From contig NZ_QKSD01000012.1 in assembly GCF_003234085.1 (NCBI RefSeq), forward strand, positions 62,001-126,000: 64,000 nucleotides of DNA, given 5' to 3'. Positions within the stretch are counted from its first letter, which is position 1. The number at the start of each line of letters is the position of its first letter. This DNA comes from Curtobacterium sp. MCPF17_052 (GTDB lineage Bacteria; Actinomycetota; Actinomycetes; Actinomycetales; Microbacteriaceae). The position numbers and the translations under genes are program-made. Below are positions 34,621 to 43,533 of this stretch, piece by piece. The notes beneath the pieces were generated by a model, which worked only from the letters and a program-made list of their open reading frames with translations, ran no database searches and was not told the origin of the DNA.

Positions 34621-35160
34621 GTGACGGACGGTCGGGTGGACGGGGTGCAGCGCGCACGCTCCCTGCTCGACGGCGCGACGGCGCGACTGGCGGCAGCGGG
34701 CGCGCGGGACGAGGCGCTCGGGGAGTACGTCGAACCGAAGCCGGTGCTCGGCATCCGACGGGACCCCACCATCCGCTCCCTCGGGCGGGTCTGGCGGGTC
34801 GGTGCGCTGCTGCTCGGGTCCTCACCCGAGACCGCCGGCCGGGTCTGGGCGACGGGATCGATCACGCGTGTGACCGAGGCCGGGCGGTCCCAGTTCGTCT
34901 CCGTCTCCGCCGAGGTCCGTCGCGCGTACCGGGCGGCTGCGGCGAAGGGGCACTTCGCGCCCGGGGACACCGTGAACCACAGCGTGACGCCGATCCCGCT
35001 CGACGCCACGCTCGTCGGTGCGGACACGGCGCTGTTCGTGCGCGACGACGAGCCCCGCGTGCGGTGGTCCGCGACCGCCGGCACCGACGTGCCACTGGCC
35101 GACTACCTCGCCGACCGGGTCGGCCTGCTCGTGGACCCGCCGCCCGGCGCGACGGACTGA
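34621..35160 (+). CDS. Protein of unknown function
   Basis: 179 residues, not recognised. It is soluble by composition, with a helical N-terminal 40 residues, then alternating strands (PVLGIRRDPTIRSLGRVWRVG, GRVWATGSITRVTEAGRSQF) that could form a beta-barrel or sandwich. No cysteines, no signal peptide, no membrane helix. Codon use looks like that of its neighbours. The GTG start is supported by TAGGCT 7 bases upstream. It lies between the MurE-like gene (divergent) and a convergent alcohol dehydrogenase. Confidence 0.75.
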   Translation: MTDGRVDGVQRARSLLDGATARLAAAGARDEALGEYVEPKPVLGIRRDPTIRSLGRVWRVGALLLGSSPETAGRVWATGSITRVTEAGRSQFVSVSAEVRRAYRAAAAKGHFAPGDTVNHSVTPIPLDATLVGADTALFVRDDEPRVRWSATAGTDVPLADYLADRVGLLVDPPPGATD

Positions 35161-35197
35161 CTGGAGGGACGGTGCAGGGCCGCTCCGTCCCTCCAGT
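35160..35197. terminator. Bidirectional terminator hairpin
   Basis: Perfect 13-base arms ACTGGAGGGACGG and CCGTCCCTCCAGT around a 12-base loop, starting at the last base of the upstream stop codon. A short GCTC repeat (35201-35219) follows. Confidence 0.75.
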
Positions 35198-35217
35198 CCT
35201 GCTCGCTCGCTCGCTCG

Positions 35218-36264
35218 CTACGGGACGATCACCGCGCGCCCGCGGATGGTGCTCGCGGCGAGGTCCTCGTACGCCTTGGGCCCGTCGTCCAGGGAGTACG
35301 TCTGCACCTCGACGTCGACCTTGCCGGCACGGGCGAGGTCGAGCACTTCGATGAGCTCGCTCCGCGATCCCCAGTACGGCACGCGGACAGCCGCGTCGTA
35401 GGCGATCGATCCGAAGCCGAACGAGGCGGTACCGCCACCGATCCCGACGATCGTGACGTCGGAGTCGAGTCCCGCGACCGCGATGGCCGTCGCGATCGTC
35501 GGGTCGGCGCCGACGAAGTCGAACACCGCGTCCGCACCGAGGCCGCCGGTGATCTCACGGATCTTCCCGGCCGCGGAGGCGTCGCTGATCAGCGTGACGT
35601 CCGCGCCGACGTGCTTCGCGAGCTCGAGCTTGTCCTCGTTGACGTCGAGCACGATCACGGTCGCGCCGGACAGTGCCTTGAGGATCTGGATGCCGACGTG
35701 GCCGAGCCCGCCGGAGCCGATGACGACCGCGTACGTGCCCGCACCGAGTTTCGGCAGGGACCGCTTGATGGCGTGGTACGGCGTGAGTCCCGCATCGGTC
35801 AGTGACACGTTCTGCACGGGGTCGAGGTCGCCGAGCGGCACGAGGTGCCGCGGGTCGTCGACGATCATGTACTCCGCCATCGAGCCCTGGTTCCCGAGCC
35901 CGGGCGGACGGATGCCGAGGGCGTCCGCGTTCGTGCAGTAGTTCTCGCGTCCCGTCGAGCAGTTGTGGCAGTAGCCGCATCCCCACGGTCCGTAGACCGC
36001 GACGGCGTCGCCCACCTGCAGGGCCGTGTCGACACCCTCGCCGAGCTCGTGGACGACACCGGCGCCCTCGTGGCCGAGGGTGAGCGGCAGTGGGTAGTGC
36101 TGGTCGCGGTAGGCCTCTTCGGGCAGGCTCATCACGTAGTCGTCCGAGTGGCAGACACCGGCGGCAGTGACCTTGAGCAGCACCTGGCCAGGGCCGGGGG
36201 TGGGGATCGGGATGTCGACGACCACCGGCGGCTTGCCGACCTCGACGTATCGCAGCGCCTTCAT
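35218..36264 (-). CDS. Zinc-dependent NAD(P) alcohol dehydrogenase
   Basis: 348 residues, medium-chain dehydrogenase. The catalytic zinc ligands lie in AGVCHSDDYV (Cys near residue 38) and LTLGHEGAG (His near 62). The structural zinc loop GCGYCHNCSTGRENYC holds four cysteines. The cofactor site VVIGSGGLGHVGIQILKAL is near residue 170. It resembles class III-like or AdhT-type enzymes acting on primary alcohols; the physiological substrate is unknown. GGAGGTCCCCAC precedes the ATG at 36264. Confidence 0.93.
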   Translation of the reverse strand: MKALRYVEVGKPPVVVDIPIPTPGPGQVLLKVTAAGVCHSDDYVMSLPEEAYRDQHYPLPLTLGHEGAGVVHELGEGVDTALQVGDAVAVYGPWGCGYCHNCSTGRENYCTNADALGIRPPGLGNQGSMAEYMIVDDPRHLVPLGDLDPVQNVSLTDAGLTPYHAIKRSLPKLGAGTYAVVIGSGGLGHVGIQILKALSGATVIVLDVNEDKLELAKHVGADVTLISDASAAGKIREITGGLGADAVFDFVGADPTIATAIAVAGLDSDVTIVGIGGGTASFGFGSIAYDAAVRVPYWGSRSELIEVLDLARAGKVDVEVQTYSLDDGPKAYEDLAASTIRGRAVIVP

Positions 36265-36453
36265 GTGGGGACCTCCTCCGCGGGAGCGAGTGGCCTCCGT
36301 TGGCCGACACGTGTCGCTCGACGCGCGGGTCCCATGCTGCTCCGCCCCGGTGCCTGACGCTCGCAGGTGCACTGCTCCGGAGCGTTCCCGCCATCACACG
36401 GGTCTCCCGGGGTGTGGATGCGGCATGCCCGCTGTCCCCGACCGGCTCCCCGG

Positions 36454-36459
36454 TAGGGT
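36454..36459 (+). promoter_or_regulatory. -10 hexamer, leaderless eis-like gene
   Basis: TAGGGT, 6 bases before the GTG at 36466. Confidence 0.55.
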
Positions 36460-36465
36460 CGGATC

Positions 36466-37794
36466 GTGGCTCTGATCAACGACGAATCCACCGACCGCTA
36501 CGACCTCCGCGAGTTCCGCCCGCAGACCGACGACCAGGGGGCGCCGGACGCCACCACCCGCGCCTGGATGGACGCCGTGGGCGTCGGTTTCCACGAGCCT
36601 CCGGAGTCCGATGAGGGCGCCGCCCGGATGGTGTCGCACTTCGTCGCCGACCAGGAGACGTTCCTCGGCGTGTACGTCAACCGGCCCGTCGCCGGGTCCG
36701 TCGACGAGACCTGGCCCGCCGGCACGTTCACGTGGTTCCCGAAGGACCTCAGCTGGGGCGACGGGACCGCGATCCGGACCCAGGCCGTGTCCGCCGTGAC
36801 GGTCCGCCCGACCGAACGTCGCCGCGGGATCCTCCGCCGGATGATGACGCACGCGCTCGAGCGCGGGGTCGAGGAGGGCTACGCCGTCGCCTCGCTCACC
36901 GCCTCCGAGGGCACCATCTACCGCCGCTTCGGATTCGGCTGCGCCATCCGCGAGCGCGCCGTGCACGTCCGCCGTGCCCGGGCGCTGCCGTTCCTCGCCC
37001 CGACCACCGGCACGGTCGTCATGGTCACCACGCAGTGGCTGGCGGACGGCGTCGGCCCGGATGTCTTCGCGCGCTTCCATGCCCGCACGCCCGGCTCGAT
37101 GGTGCGCAACACCGGCACCTGGCCGATCGTGTTCGGGGAGCTCGGTCCCGACGGTCAGAAGGCGAAGGACGTCCGCGCCGCCGTGCACCGCCCCGACGAC
37201 TCCGACGAGGTCGACGGCTACGTCACCTGGCGCGTCGTCGAGGGCGGGACCGGCGAGGACACCCGCGTCGAGATCGTCGACCTGGTGTACACGACCGACG
37301 CCGCGTACCTGTCGCTGTGGGAGTTCCTGCTCTCCATCGACCTCAACGACGTCGTCGTCTACAAGCGGTCCCGGATGGACGATCCGATCGTCGCCGCGCT
37401 GGCGGACGCTCGCTCCTACGACGTCGACCACGAGGAGGACCACGTCTGGCTGCGCGTCCTCGACGTCGCCGCGGTGCTGCAGTCCCGCCCGTACGCAGCC
37501 GACGGCTCGCTCACCATCGCGGTCACCGACTCGCTCGGCCACGCCTCCGGCACGTACCGGCTCGACGTCCGGGAGGCCCGCGGCACCGTCACGCGCCTGG
37601 CATCCGACGCGGACGTGGCCGGCTCCGACATCGCGCTCGACGTCGCCGACCTCGGCGCGCTGTTGATCGGGTCGGTCTCGCCGGTGACGCTCGCGGCAGC
37701 GGGGCTGCTGCGTGCGACGGACCCGGAGGCGCCGGTGCTCCTCCGCGCGATGCTCACGCCGCCCCGGACCCCGCACGGCATCACGTACTTCTGA
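36466..37794 (+). CDS. Eis-type GNAT acetyltransferase
   Basis: 442 residues with the three-domain Eis layout: an N-terminal GNAT domain with the acetyl-CoA loop VRPTERRRGILRRMM near residue 113, a second degenerate GNAT domain, and a C-terminal sterol-carrier-like domain ending in the free carboxylate of phenylalanine (HGITYF). In Eis that C-terminus acts in catalysis. Mycobacterial Eis acetylates aminoglycosides and host proteins; for environmental relatives the natural substrate is unknown. The GTG start has TAGGGT 6 bases upstream. Confidence 0.9.
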   Translation: MALINDESTDRYDLREFRPQTDDQGAPDATTRAWMDAVGVGFHEPPESDEGAARMVSHFVADQETFLGVYVNRPVAGSVDETWPAGTFTWFPKDLSWGDGTAIRTQAVSAVTVRPTERRRGILRRMMTHALERGVEEGYAVASLTASEGTIYRRFGFGCAIRERAVHVRRARALPFLAPTTGTVVMVTTQWLADGVGPDVFARFHARTPGSMVRNTGTWPIVFGELGPDGQKAKDVRAAVHRPDDSDEVDGYVTWRVVEGGTGEDTRVEIVDLVYTTDAAYLSLWEFLLSIDLNDVVVYKRSRMDDPIVAALADARSYDVDHEEDHVWLRVLDVAAVLQSRPYAADGSLTIAVTDSLGHASGTYRLDVREARGTVTRLASDADVAGSDIALDVADLGALLIGSVSPVTLAAAGLLRATDPEAPVLLRAMLTPPRTPHGITYF

Positions 37795-37858
37795 CGCGGG
37801 CGGCGGCTGCGCGGCCGCGGCGGCCACCGCGGCCGGCCAGCGTGGCGTCGCGTGGCGT

Positions 37859-37920
37859 CGCACAACAGGAACCGGCCCGAACCACGGGATCTCGTGGTTC
37901 GGGCCGGTTCCTGTTGTGCG
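37859..37920. repeat. Long palindrome D (family 2)
   Basis: Perfect 28-base arms around a 6-base loop GGATCT, between the convergent eis-like and peptide permease genes. The right end GTTGTGCGGG is shared with palindrome C. It is preceded by a doubled CGTGGCGTCG. Confidence 0.9.
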
Positions 37921-37967
37921 GGTCCGGCCTGCGCCACGGGCGGGCAGCCCAGGACGGGAGGCTCGCC

Positions 37968-38966
37968 CTACGTCCGGCGGCGCACCCGCGGGTCGACGAC
38001 CGCGTAGACCAGGTCGACGACGACGTTCGCGGTGACCACCAGGAACGCCGAGAACACCGTGAAGCCGACGACGACCTGCAGGTCCAGGGTGTGCACCGCG
38101 TCGATGAGCAGCGCCCCGAGCCCCTGCATCGAGAACACCTTCTCGGTGATGACCGCGCCGCCGAGCAGGGTCCCGAGGTCCAGGCCGAACAGCGTCACCA
38201 CGGGCAGGATCGCCGTCCGCAGCCCGTGCCGCACGACGACCTGGCGCTCACGGAGACCCTTGGCGCGGGCGGTCCGGACGAAGTCCTGCCCCATCGCCTC
38301 GAGCATCTCGCCGCGGGTGAGCCGGGCGTAGATCGCGGCACTGATGAACGCGAGCACACACCACGGCAGCACCAGGTGCGTCAGCCAGCCGACCGGGTCC
38401 TCCGTCAGCGGTACGTACCCGCTCGTCGGCAGGATCCCGAGCACGAACCCGAACAGCAGGATCGACAGCAGCCCGATCAGGTACGCGGGCGAAGACACCC
38501 CGGCCACCGCGACCGTCATCACGGTTCTGTCGAGGGCAGAGCCGGGTCGGAGCGCCGAGGCGGTCCCACCGAGCACACCGGCGACGAGCCAGAGGAGCGC
38601 GGCACCGATCGCGATCGACGCCGTCACCGGCAGCCGGTCGACGATGAGCGTGGTGACGCTCTCGTGCAGCTGGAACGAGTACCCGAAGCAGGGCGCAGCG
38701 CACTGCACCGCCGAGACGCCGCTGCCGAACGACCGACCGGTGAAGATCCCGCCGAGGTAGGCCGTGAACTGCAGGATCCACGGCTTGTCGGTGCCGAGGA
38801 ACGCCTGCACCTGCGCCAGCCGGTCGGGGGTGCAGGGCTTGTCGCAGATCGCGCGCGCCGGGTTCGTCGGCAGGAGCATGAACAGGGCGTAGGTGATCGC
38901 GGCGACGACGAGCAGCACGACGACGGCGCCGAGCACACGGAACAGCACGAAGCGGAACGCGGTCAT
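37968..38966 (-). CDS. Peptide/oligopeptide ABC permease (DppB/OppB type)
   Basis: 332 residues with six membrane helices. The EAA-loop region GLRERQVVVRHGLRTAILPVVT near residue 230 contacts the ATPase. An extracytoplasmic stretch between helices 1 and 2 has several cysteines (ICDKPCTPDR, CAAPCFGYS), an addition seen in actinobacterial peptide permeases. Last gene of a four-gene operon; the start overlaps the DppC-like stop by 4 bases. Confidence 0.92.
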   Translation of the reverse strand: MTAFRFVLFRVLGAVVVLLVVAAITYALFMLLPTNPARAICDKPCTPDRLAQVQAFLGTDKPWILQFTAYLGGIFTGRSFGSGVSAVQCAAPCFGYSFQLHESVTTLIVDRLPVTASIAIGAALLWLVAGVLGGTASALRPGSALDRTVMTVAVAGVSSPAYLIGLLSILLFGFVLGILPTSGYVPLTEDPVGWLTHLVLPWCVLAFISAAIYARLTRGEMLEAMGQDFVRTARAKGLRERQVVVRHGLRTAILPVVTLFGLDLGTLLGGAVITEKVFSMQGLGALLIDAVHTLDLQVVVGFTVFSAFLVVTANVVVDLVYAVVDPRVRRRT

Positions 38967-39901
38967 CGGGTGCCTCCTCGCGGGTCGAGTGCGTCGCGGA
39001 GGGCGTCGCCGAGCACGTTGAACGCCAGGGTGACGAGGAACAGGGCGGCTCCCGGGAAGACGAGGTACATCGGGTCGGTCTGCACCCATCCGACGGCGTC
39101 GCCGATGCTCCGCCCCCAGGACGGCGTCGGCGGGGTGACGCCGACGGCCAGGAACGACAGCGCCGCCTCGGCACCGATCATCGACGGGATCGAGATGGTG
39201 GCGTAGACGGTGATCGTCGCGGCCAGGTTCGGCAGGAGCTGGGTCCGGATGACGTGCCAGCGGCCTGCCCCCATCGCCGTCGAGGCGACGACGTAGTTCC
39301 GCTCGCGGAGGGACAGGGTCTGCCCGCGGATCACGCGCGCGACCGCCGGCCAGCCGAAGAACCCGATGACGAGCACGACCAGCACGGGCTTCGGGAACGA
39401 GGTCGGCACGATCGCGGTCAGGGCGATCATGAACACCAGCGACGGGAAGCCGAACATCACGTCGACGACCCGGCTGAGCACCCGGTCGTACCAACCGCCG
39501 AAGAAGCCGGTGGTGACGCCGACGAGCACGCCGATGACGAGCGACACCACGGTCGCGGCGAGCCCGATGCCGAGCGACGTCCGCGCGCCGTAGGTGACGA
39601 TCGCGAAGAGGTCCCGACCGGTCAGCGGTTCGACGCCGAACCAGTGCTGCGCACTCATCCCACCGAGGGGACCGCGGGGTGCGCCGAAGTCGTTGAGGGC
39701 GTCGACGTGGTAGCCGTACGGGTCCTGCCCACTGATCCGGGCGATGAGCGGCGCGGCGAGGGCGACCACGACGAAGACGGCGATGACGACCGCGGAGACC
39801 ACGGCCCACCGGTCACGCCGGATGCGGCCGACGACGGCACGGAAGCCGGTACCGGAGCCCGGAGCCGGGCGGACCGGACGATCGACGACGTTCGCGGTCA
39901 T
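38963..39901 (-). CDS. Peptide/oligopeptide ABC permease (DppC/OppC type)
   Basis: 312 residues. The N-terminal cytoplasmic tail and first helix (WAVVSAVVIAVFVVVALAAP) are followed by the DppC-type periplasmic segment with HWFGVEPLTGRDLFAIVTYG. Five more helices follow, with the EAA loop VVASTAMGAGRWHVIRTQLLPN near residue 215. It overlaps both neighbours by 4 bases, so translation along the operon is coupled. Confidence 0.93.
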   Translation of the reverse strand: MTANVVDRPVRPAPGSGTGFRAVVGRIRRDRWAVVSAVVIAVFVVVALAAPLIARISGQDPYGYHVDALNDFGAPRGPLGGMSAQHWFGVEPLTGRDLFAIVTYGARTSLGIGLAATVVSLVIGVLVGVTTGFFGGWYDRVLSRVVDVMFGFPSLVFMIALTAIVPTSFPKPVLVVLVIGFFGWPAVARVIRGQTLSLRERNYVVASTAMGAGRWHVIRTQLLPNLAATITVYATISIPSMIGAEAALSFLAVGVTPPTPSWGRSIGDAVGWVQTDPMYLVFPGAALFLVTLAFNVLGDALRDALDPRGGTR

Positions 39902-41685
39902 GCGACCACCCCTTCCCATCCGCGCCATGCGCGGCGGCGTTCCGCCTGCCGGGCGGGGTCGGCGACCGGTGCGGCGGCGAGCAGCATGCGGGTGTAGTCC
40001 TCCTGCGGGTCGTCGAGGACGGCCTGGGTCGTACCGTGTTCGACGATCCGCCCGTGGTGCAGCACGGCCACACGGTCGGCGAGCTGTCGGACGACGGCCA
40101 GGTCGTGGCTGACCAGCAGGCACCCGAACCCGAACTCGTCCTGCAGGTCCCGGAGCAGGTCGAGCACCGCTGCCTGCACGGTCACGTCGAGCGCCGAGGT
40201 CGGTTCGTCGGCGATGAGCAGGGCCGGCCGGAGCGCCAGGGCCCGTGCCACGGCGACGCGCTGTCGCTGCCCGCCGGAGAGCTGGTGCGGGAACCGCTCT
40301 GCCCACGACGGGTCGAGCTGCACGGCCTGGAGCAGTTCCCGGACGCGTGCCGGTCGGTCGGCGCTCGGCTCGTGCACCAGGAGCGGCTCGGCGATGCTCC
40401 ACCCGATGCTCTGCCGGGGGTTCAGCGACGAGGCCGGGTCCTGGAACACGATGCCGACGCGCTTCCGGATCTCCCGGAGACGACGGCCGCGGGCGGTGCG
40501 GAGGTCCTGCCCGTCGACGTCCACCGTCCCCTCGACCACCGGGACGAGGCCGGCCAGGGCACGACCGATCGTGGTCTTGCCGGAGCCCGACTCCCCCACG
40601 AGGCCCAGGGTCTCGCCGGCGTGCAACTCCAGGTCGATGCCCGACACGGTGGGCTCGCCGCGGCGCGAGTACCGAACGCCGACGTCGCGCAGGCGCGCGA
40701 CCACCGGCCGGGAGGCGCGCCCCGCGTCGTCCGCGAGGCTCGCGCTGGGCGCCGTGGCGCGGTCCGCCGGACGCGAGCCCGGTCGCTCAGTGCGAGTCTC
40801 GGCGGAGGCGCCGTCCGGGGCGGAGGCGCGACGCGCCTCTCCGCGCGAGCTCGGCCGCCCCGCCGCTCCGCGAGCTCCGCGGCGCGGCGGGACCGGCACG
40901 AGGGGGCCCAGGGCAGGCACGGCGGCGAGGAGCGCACGCGTGTACTCGGCCTGCGGGTGCGCGAACAGCTCGACGACCGGGCCGTGCTCGACGGGGTCGC
41001 CACGGCGCATCACGAGCACCTCGTCGGCGACGTCCGCCACCACACCCATGTCGTGCGTGATGAGCAGCACCGCGAGTCCGCGCTCGCGGCAGAGGGTTCG
41101 GAGCAGGTCGAGGATCCCCGCCTGCACGGTGACGTCGAGCGCTGTGGTCGGCTCATCCGCGATGAGCGCGACCGGGTCACCGGCCAGTGCCATCGCGATC
41201 ATCGCGCGCTGCAGCTGCCCGCCGGAGAGCTCGTGCGGGAAGGCCTTCCGGATCCGCGCCGGGTCGTCGAGGCCGGCGGACCGGAGGAGCTCGTCCACCC
41301 TCGCGGACATCCCTGCGCGGTCGAGGGACGTCGGGTGCGCCCGGACCGCTTCGGCGATCTGGGTCCCGATCGACAGCACCGGGGTGAAGGAGTTCATCGG
41401 TTCCTGGAACACCACGCCGATGCCGGCACCGCGGACCTGGCGGAGTTCCTCGACGGGTGCACCGACGAGCTCCTCGCCGCGGAACCGGGCGCTGCCCTCG
41501 ACACGCGCCTGCGGTGGCAGGAGTCCGAGCACGCTCATGGCACTCACGGACTTGCCGGAACCGGACTCCCCGACGAGCGCGAGCACCCGTCCGGGCGTCA
41601 GGTCGAAGGAGACGTCACGGACGACGGGCTCCGCGTCGCCGAACGCGACGCGGAGCCCACGGACTTCCAGGATGGGACCGGTCAC
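39898..41685 (-). CDS. Fused peptide ABC ATP-binding protein (DppD-DppF)
   Basis: 595 residues holding two complete ATPase domains in one chain. Domain 1 (residues 5-260) has GESGSGKSVSAM, LSGGQLQRAMIA and LIADEPTTALDVT; domain 2 (residues 335-580) has GESGSGKTTIGRA, LSGGQRQRVAVA and LIADEPTSALDVT. The 70-residue linker is rich in arginine, alanine and proline and looks disordered. The DNA of this linker contains one copy of the GGGAGGCGCG motif otherwise found at gene ends. The fusion replaces the usual separate DppD and DppF and powers the two permeases downstream. Confidence 0.93.
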   Translation of the reverse strand: MTGPILEVRGLRVAFGDAEPVVRDVSFDLTPGRVLALVGESGSGKSVSAMSVLGLLPPQARVEGSARFRGEELVGAPVEELRQVRGAGIGVVFQEPMNSFTPVLSIGTQIAEAVRAHPTSLDRAGMSARVDELLRSAGLDDPARIRKAFPHELSGGQLQRAMIAMALAGDPVALIADEPTTALDVTVQAGILDLLRTLCRERGLAVLLITHDMGVVADVADEVLVMRRGDPVEHGPVVELFAHPQAEYTRALLAAVPALGPLVPVPPRRGARGAAGRPSSRGEARRASAPDGASAETRTERPGSRPADRATAPSASLADDAGRASRPVVARLRDVGVRYSRRGEPTVSGIDLELHAGETLGLVGESGSGKTTIGRALAGLVPVVEGTVDVDGQDLRTARGRRLREIRKRVGIVFQDPASSLNPRQSIGWSIAEPLLVHEPSADRPARVRELLQAVQLDPSWAERFPHQLSGGQRQRVAVARALALRPALLIADEPTSALDVTVQAAVLDLLRDLQDEFGFGCLLVSHDLAVVRQLADRVAVLHHGRIVEHGTTQAVLDDPQEDYTRMLLAAAPVADPARQAERRRAWRGWEGVVA

Positions 41686-43349
41686 CGCTTGAGCGAGACC
41701 TTGAGGTAGTTCGGGTACGCCGGGAAGTCGGCGATCTGGAAGTTCTGGACGTCCGAGCCGGCCAGGAACGACTGCTTGGCGTACATCAGTGGCACCACCG
41801 GGGCGTCGGCCATGATCGTCTTGTCCGCCTTCGCCCAGGTCTTCTGCGCGTCGTCCTGGTCGACCGTCGCACTGGCCTTCGCGATGAGCGCGTCGACCTC
41901 CGGGTTGCTGTACTTCGAGACGTTGTAGCCACCGCCACCGATCTGCGACGAGTCGTAGAGCGGCTGCAGGTTGGCGTTCGCGCTCGGGAAGTCGGGCTGC
42001 CAGCTCGACAGCGACAGGTCGAAGTCGGTGCCGTTCGTGGTGGCCTGCGTGAACGAGTCGTAGTCGAGCGGCTTCAGCGTGACCGTGATGCCGGCGCGCT
42101 TGAGTCCGGCCTGCAGGGCCTGCGCCTGGGCGAGGAACGTCGGGTCGTTCTGCGTGACGAGCGTCAGCTTGAGGTCCGAGACACCGGCCTGTTCGAGCAG
42201 GGACTTCGCCTTGTCGACGTCACCCGTGGCGCTCGTCTTGTAGAGGTCGTAGTCCTGACGTCCGGCGATGCCCGGCGTGATCAGCGTCGAGGCGTACGTG
42301 CCGGCGAGGGCACCGCCCGCGGCGATCCGGAACGACTTGCGGTCGACCGCGTACTGCAGGGCCTGACGGACCTTGAGGTCCTTGAGTTCGCCCCGCTGCG
42401 TGTTGATCGCCATGTAGCTGATCGGCCCGGCCTTCGACGTGGCGAGGCGGTCCTGCGCGGACGGGTTGCTCCGGACCTGGTTGAGCTCGGCGGCACCGAG
42501 GTAGATCGCACCGAAGGAGCTCTTCGCGTCACCGTTGTCGGCGATCAGCGTCTGCGTGACCGTGGACGGGTCCTGGCTCTCCTTGAAGACGATCTTCGAG
42601 GGGCCGGCGGTGCGGACCTCGTCGGTCTTCGCGGACCAGGCCTCATTGCGGACCAGGGTGACCTGCGAGCCCTGCTGGTTCGACTGCACCTGGTACGGGC
42701 CGGACGCGACCGGCTTGAGGTCGTACGCACCGGTGTCGGTGCCCTCGCCCTCGGGGACCGGGGTGAACGCCGGCATCGACGCGAGCCACGGCCAGTCGCC
42801 GTACGCGTCGTTGAGCTTGAAGACGATGGTCTTGTCGTTCGGGGTCTGGATGCTGTCGAGGCTCTTGCCCTCGAACGGCCCCCGGTAGTCGCTGCCGCCG
42901 ACCAGGAGCGACTTGTGGTAGCTGAGGCCACCGGACAGGGTCGGCGCGAACGAGCGCTCGATCCCCCACTTGATGTCCTTCGTCGTGATCGGCGTGCCGT
43001 CCTGGAACTCGACGCCGTCCTTCAGCGTGTACGTCCAGGTCTTGCCGCCGTCGCTCGCGACGCCGGTGTTCGTGGCGAGGTCCGGGACGACCTTCGCGGT
43101 CTTGCCCGGCTCGACGTCCCACGTGGTGAGGCGACGGGCGACGAGGCCCATCGAGGTGATGCCGAGGCTCTGGCTCGTCGCGGGGTCGAGGTGGAACGCG
43201 GTCTGCGACGTGAGGATGTTGAGCGTGCCGCCCTTGTCCGTCCCGCCGCTCGCGTCGTCGGAGGCGTTGCCGCCCGAGCAGCCCGTGAGGACCAGGGCCG
43301 CTGCGGCGGCGACAGCCGCGGTGATGGTCAGGCGCTTCGGACGTCTCAT
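41682..43349 (-). CDS. Peptide-binding lipoprotein (SBP family 5)
   Basis: 555 residues. A lipoprotein signal peptide with lipobox LTGC (Cys near residue 23) tethers it to the outer face of the membrane. GLVARRLTTWDVEPGKTAKVVPDLA, GKTWTYTLKDGVEFQDGTPIT and LTLVTQNDPTFLAQAQALQ, in parts, are typical of DppA/OppA-like binding proteins. First gene of the operon and the determinant of substrate choice; peptides are the usual ligands, but some members bind nickel or sugars. The stop overlaps the ATPase start by 4 bases. Confidence 0.93.
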   Translation of the reverse strand: MRRPKRLTITAAVAAAAALVLTGCSGGNASDDASGGTDKGGTLNILTSQTAFHLDPATSQSLGITSMGLVARRLTTWDVEPGKTAKVVPDLATNTGVASDGGKTWTYTLKDGVEFQDGTPITTKDIKWGIERSFAPTLSGGLSYHKSLLVGGSDYRGPFEGKSLDSIQTPNDKTIVFKLNDAYGDWPWLASMPAFTPVPEGEGTDTGAYDLKPVASGPYQVQSNQQGSQVTLVRNEAWSAKTDEVRTAGPSKIVFKESQDPSTVTQTLIADNGDAKSSFGAIYLGAAELNQVRSNPSAQDRLATSKAGPISYMAINTQRGELKDLKVRQALQYAVDRKSFRIAAGGALAGTYASTLITPGIAGRQDYDLYKTSATGDVDKAKSLLEQAGVSDLKLTLVTQNDPTFLAQAQALQAGLKRAGITVTLKPLDYDSFTQATTNGTDFDLSLSSWQPDFPSANANLQPLYDSSQIGGGGYNVSKYSNPEVDALIAKASATVDQDDAQKTWAKADKTIMADAPVVPLMYAKQSFLAGSDVQNFQIADFPAYPNYLKVSLKR

Positions 43350-43533
43350 GACGACGGGTCTCCTTGTTCGGGGGTGCCGGGTGGGCGGCGTCCATCCTGG
43401 CACCGCGCCCGGATCCGTTCCGAATCCCGCGCGTGCGGGACGACGCACGACGAAACACTCCAAGTCGTCGGCGTCGTCCGCCATTCCCGAACGGTGGTCG
43501 CGATCTGGGGACCGTGCGGTCTCCAGAGACGGC

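Noticed and set aside
32393..34624. 743-codon open frame on the plus strand
   Set aside because: Antisense of pnuC and the MurE-like gene; composition is that of a shadow frame.
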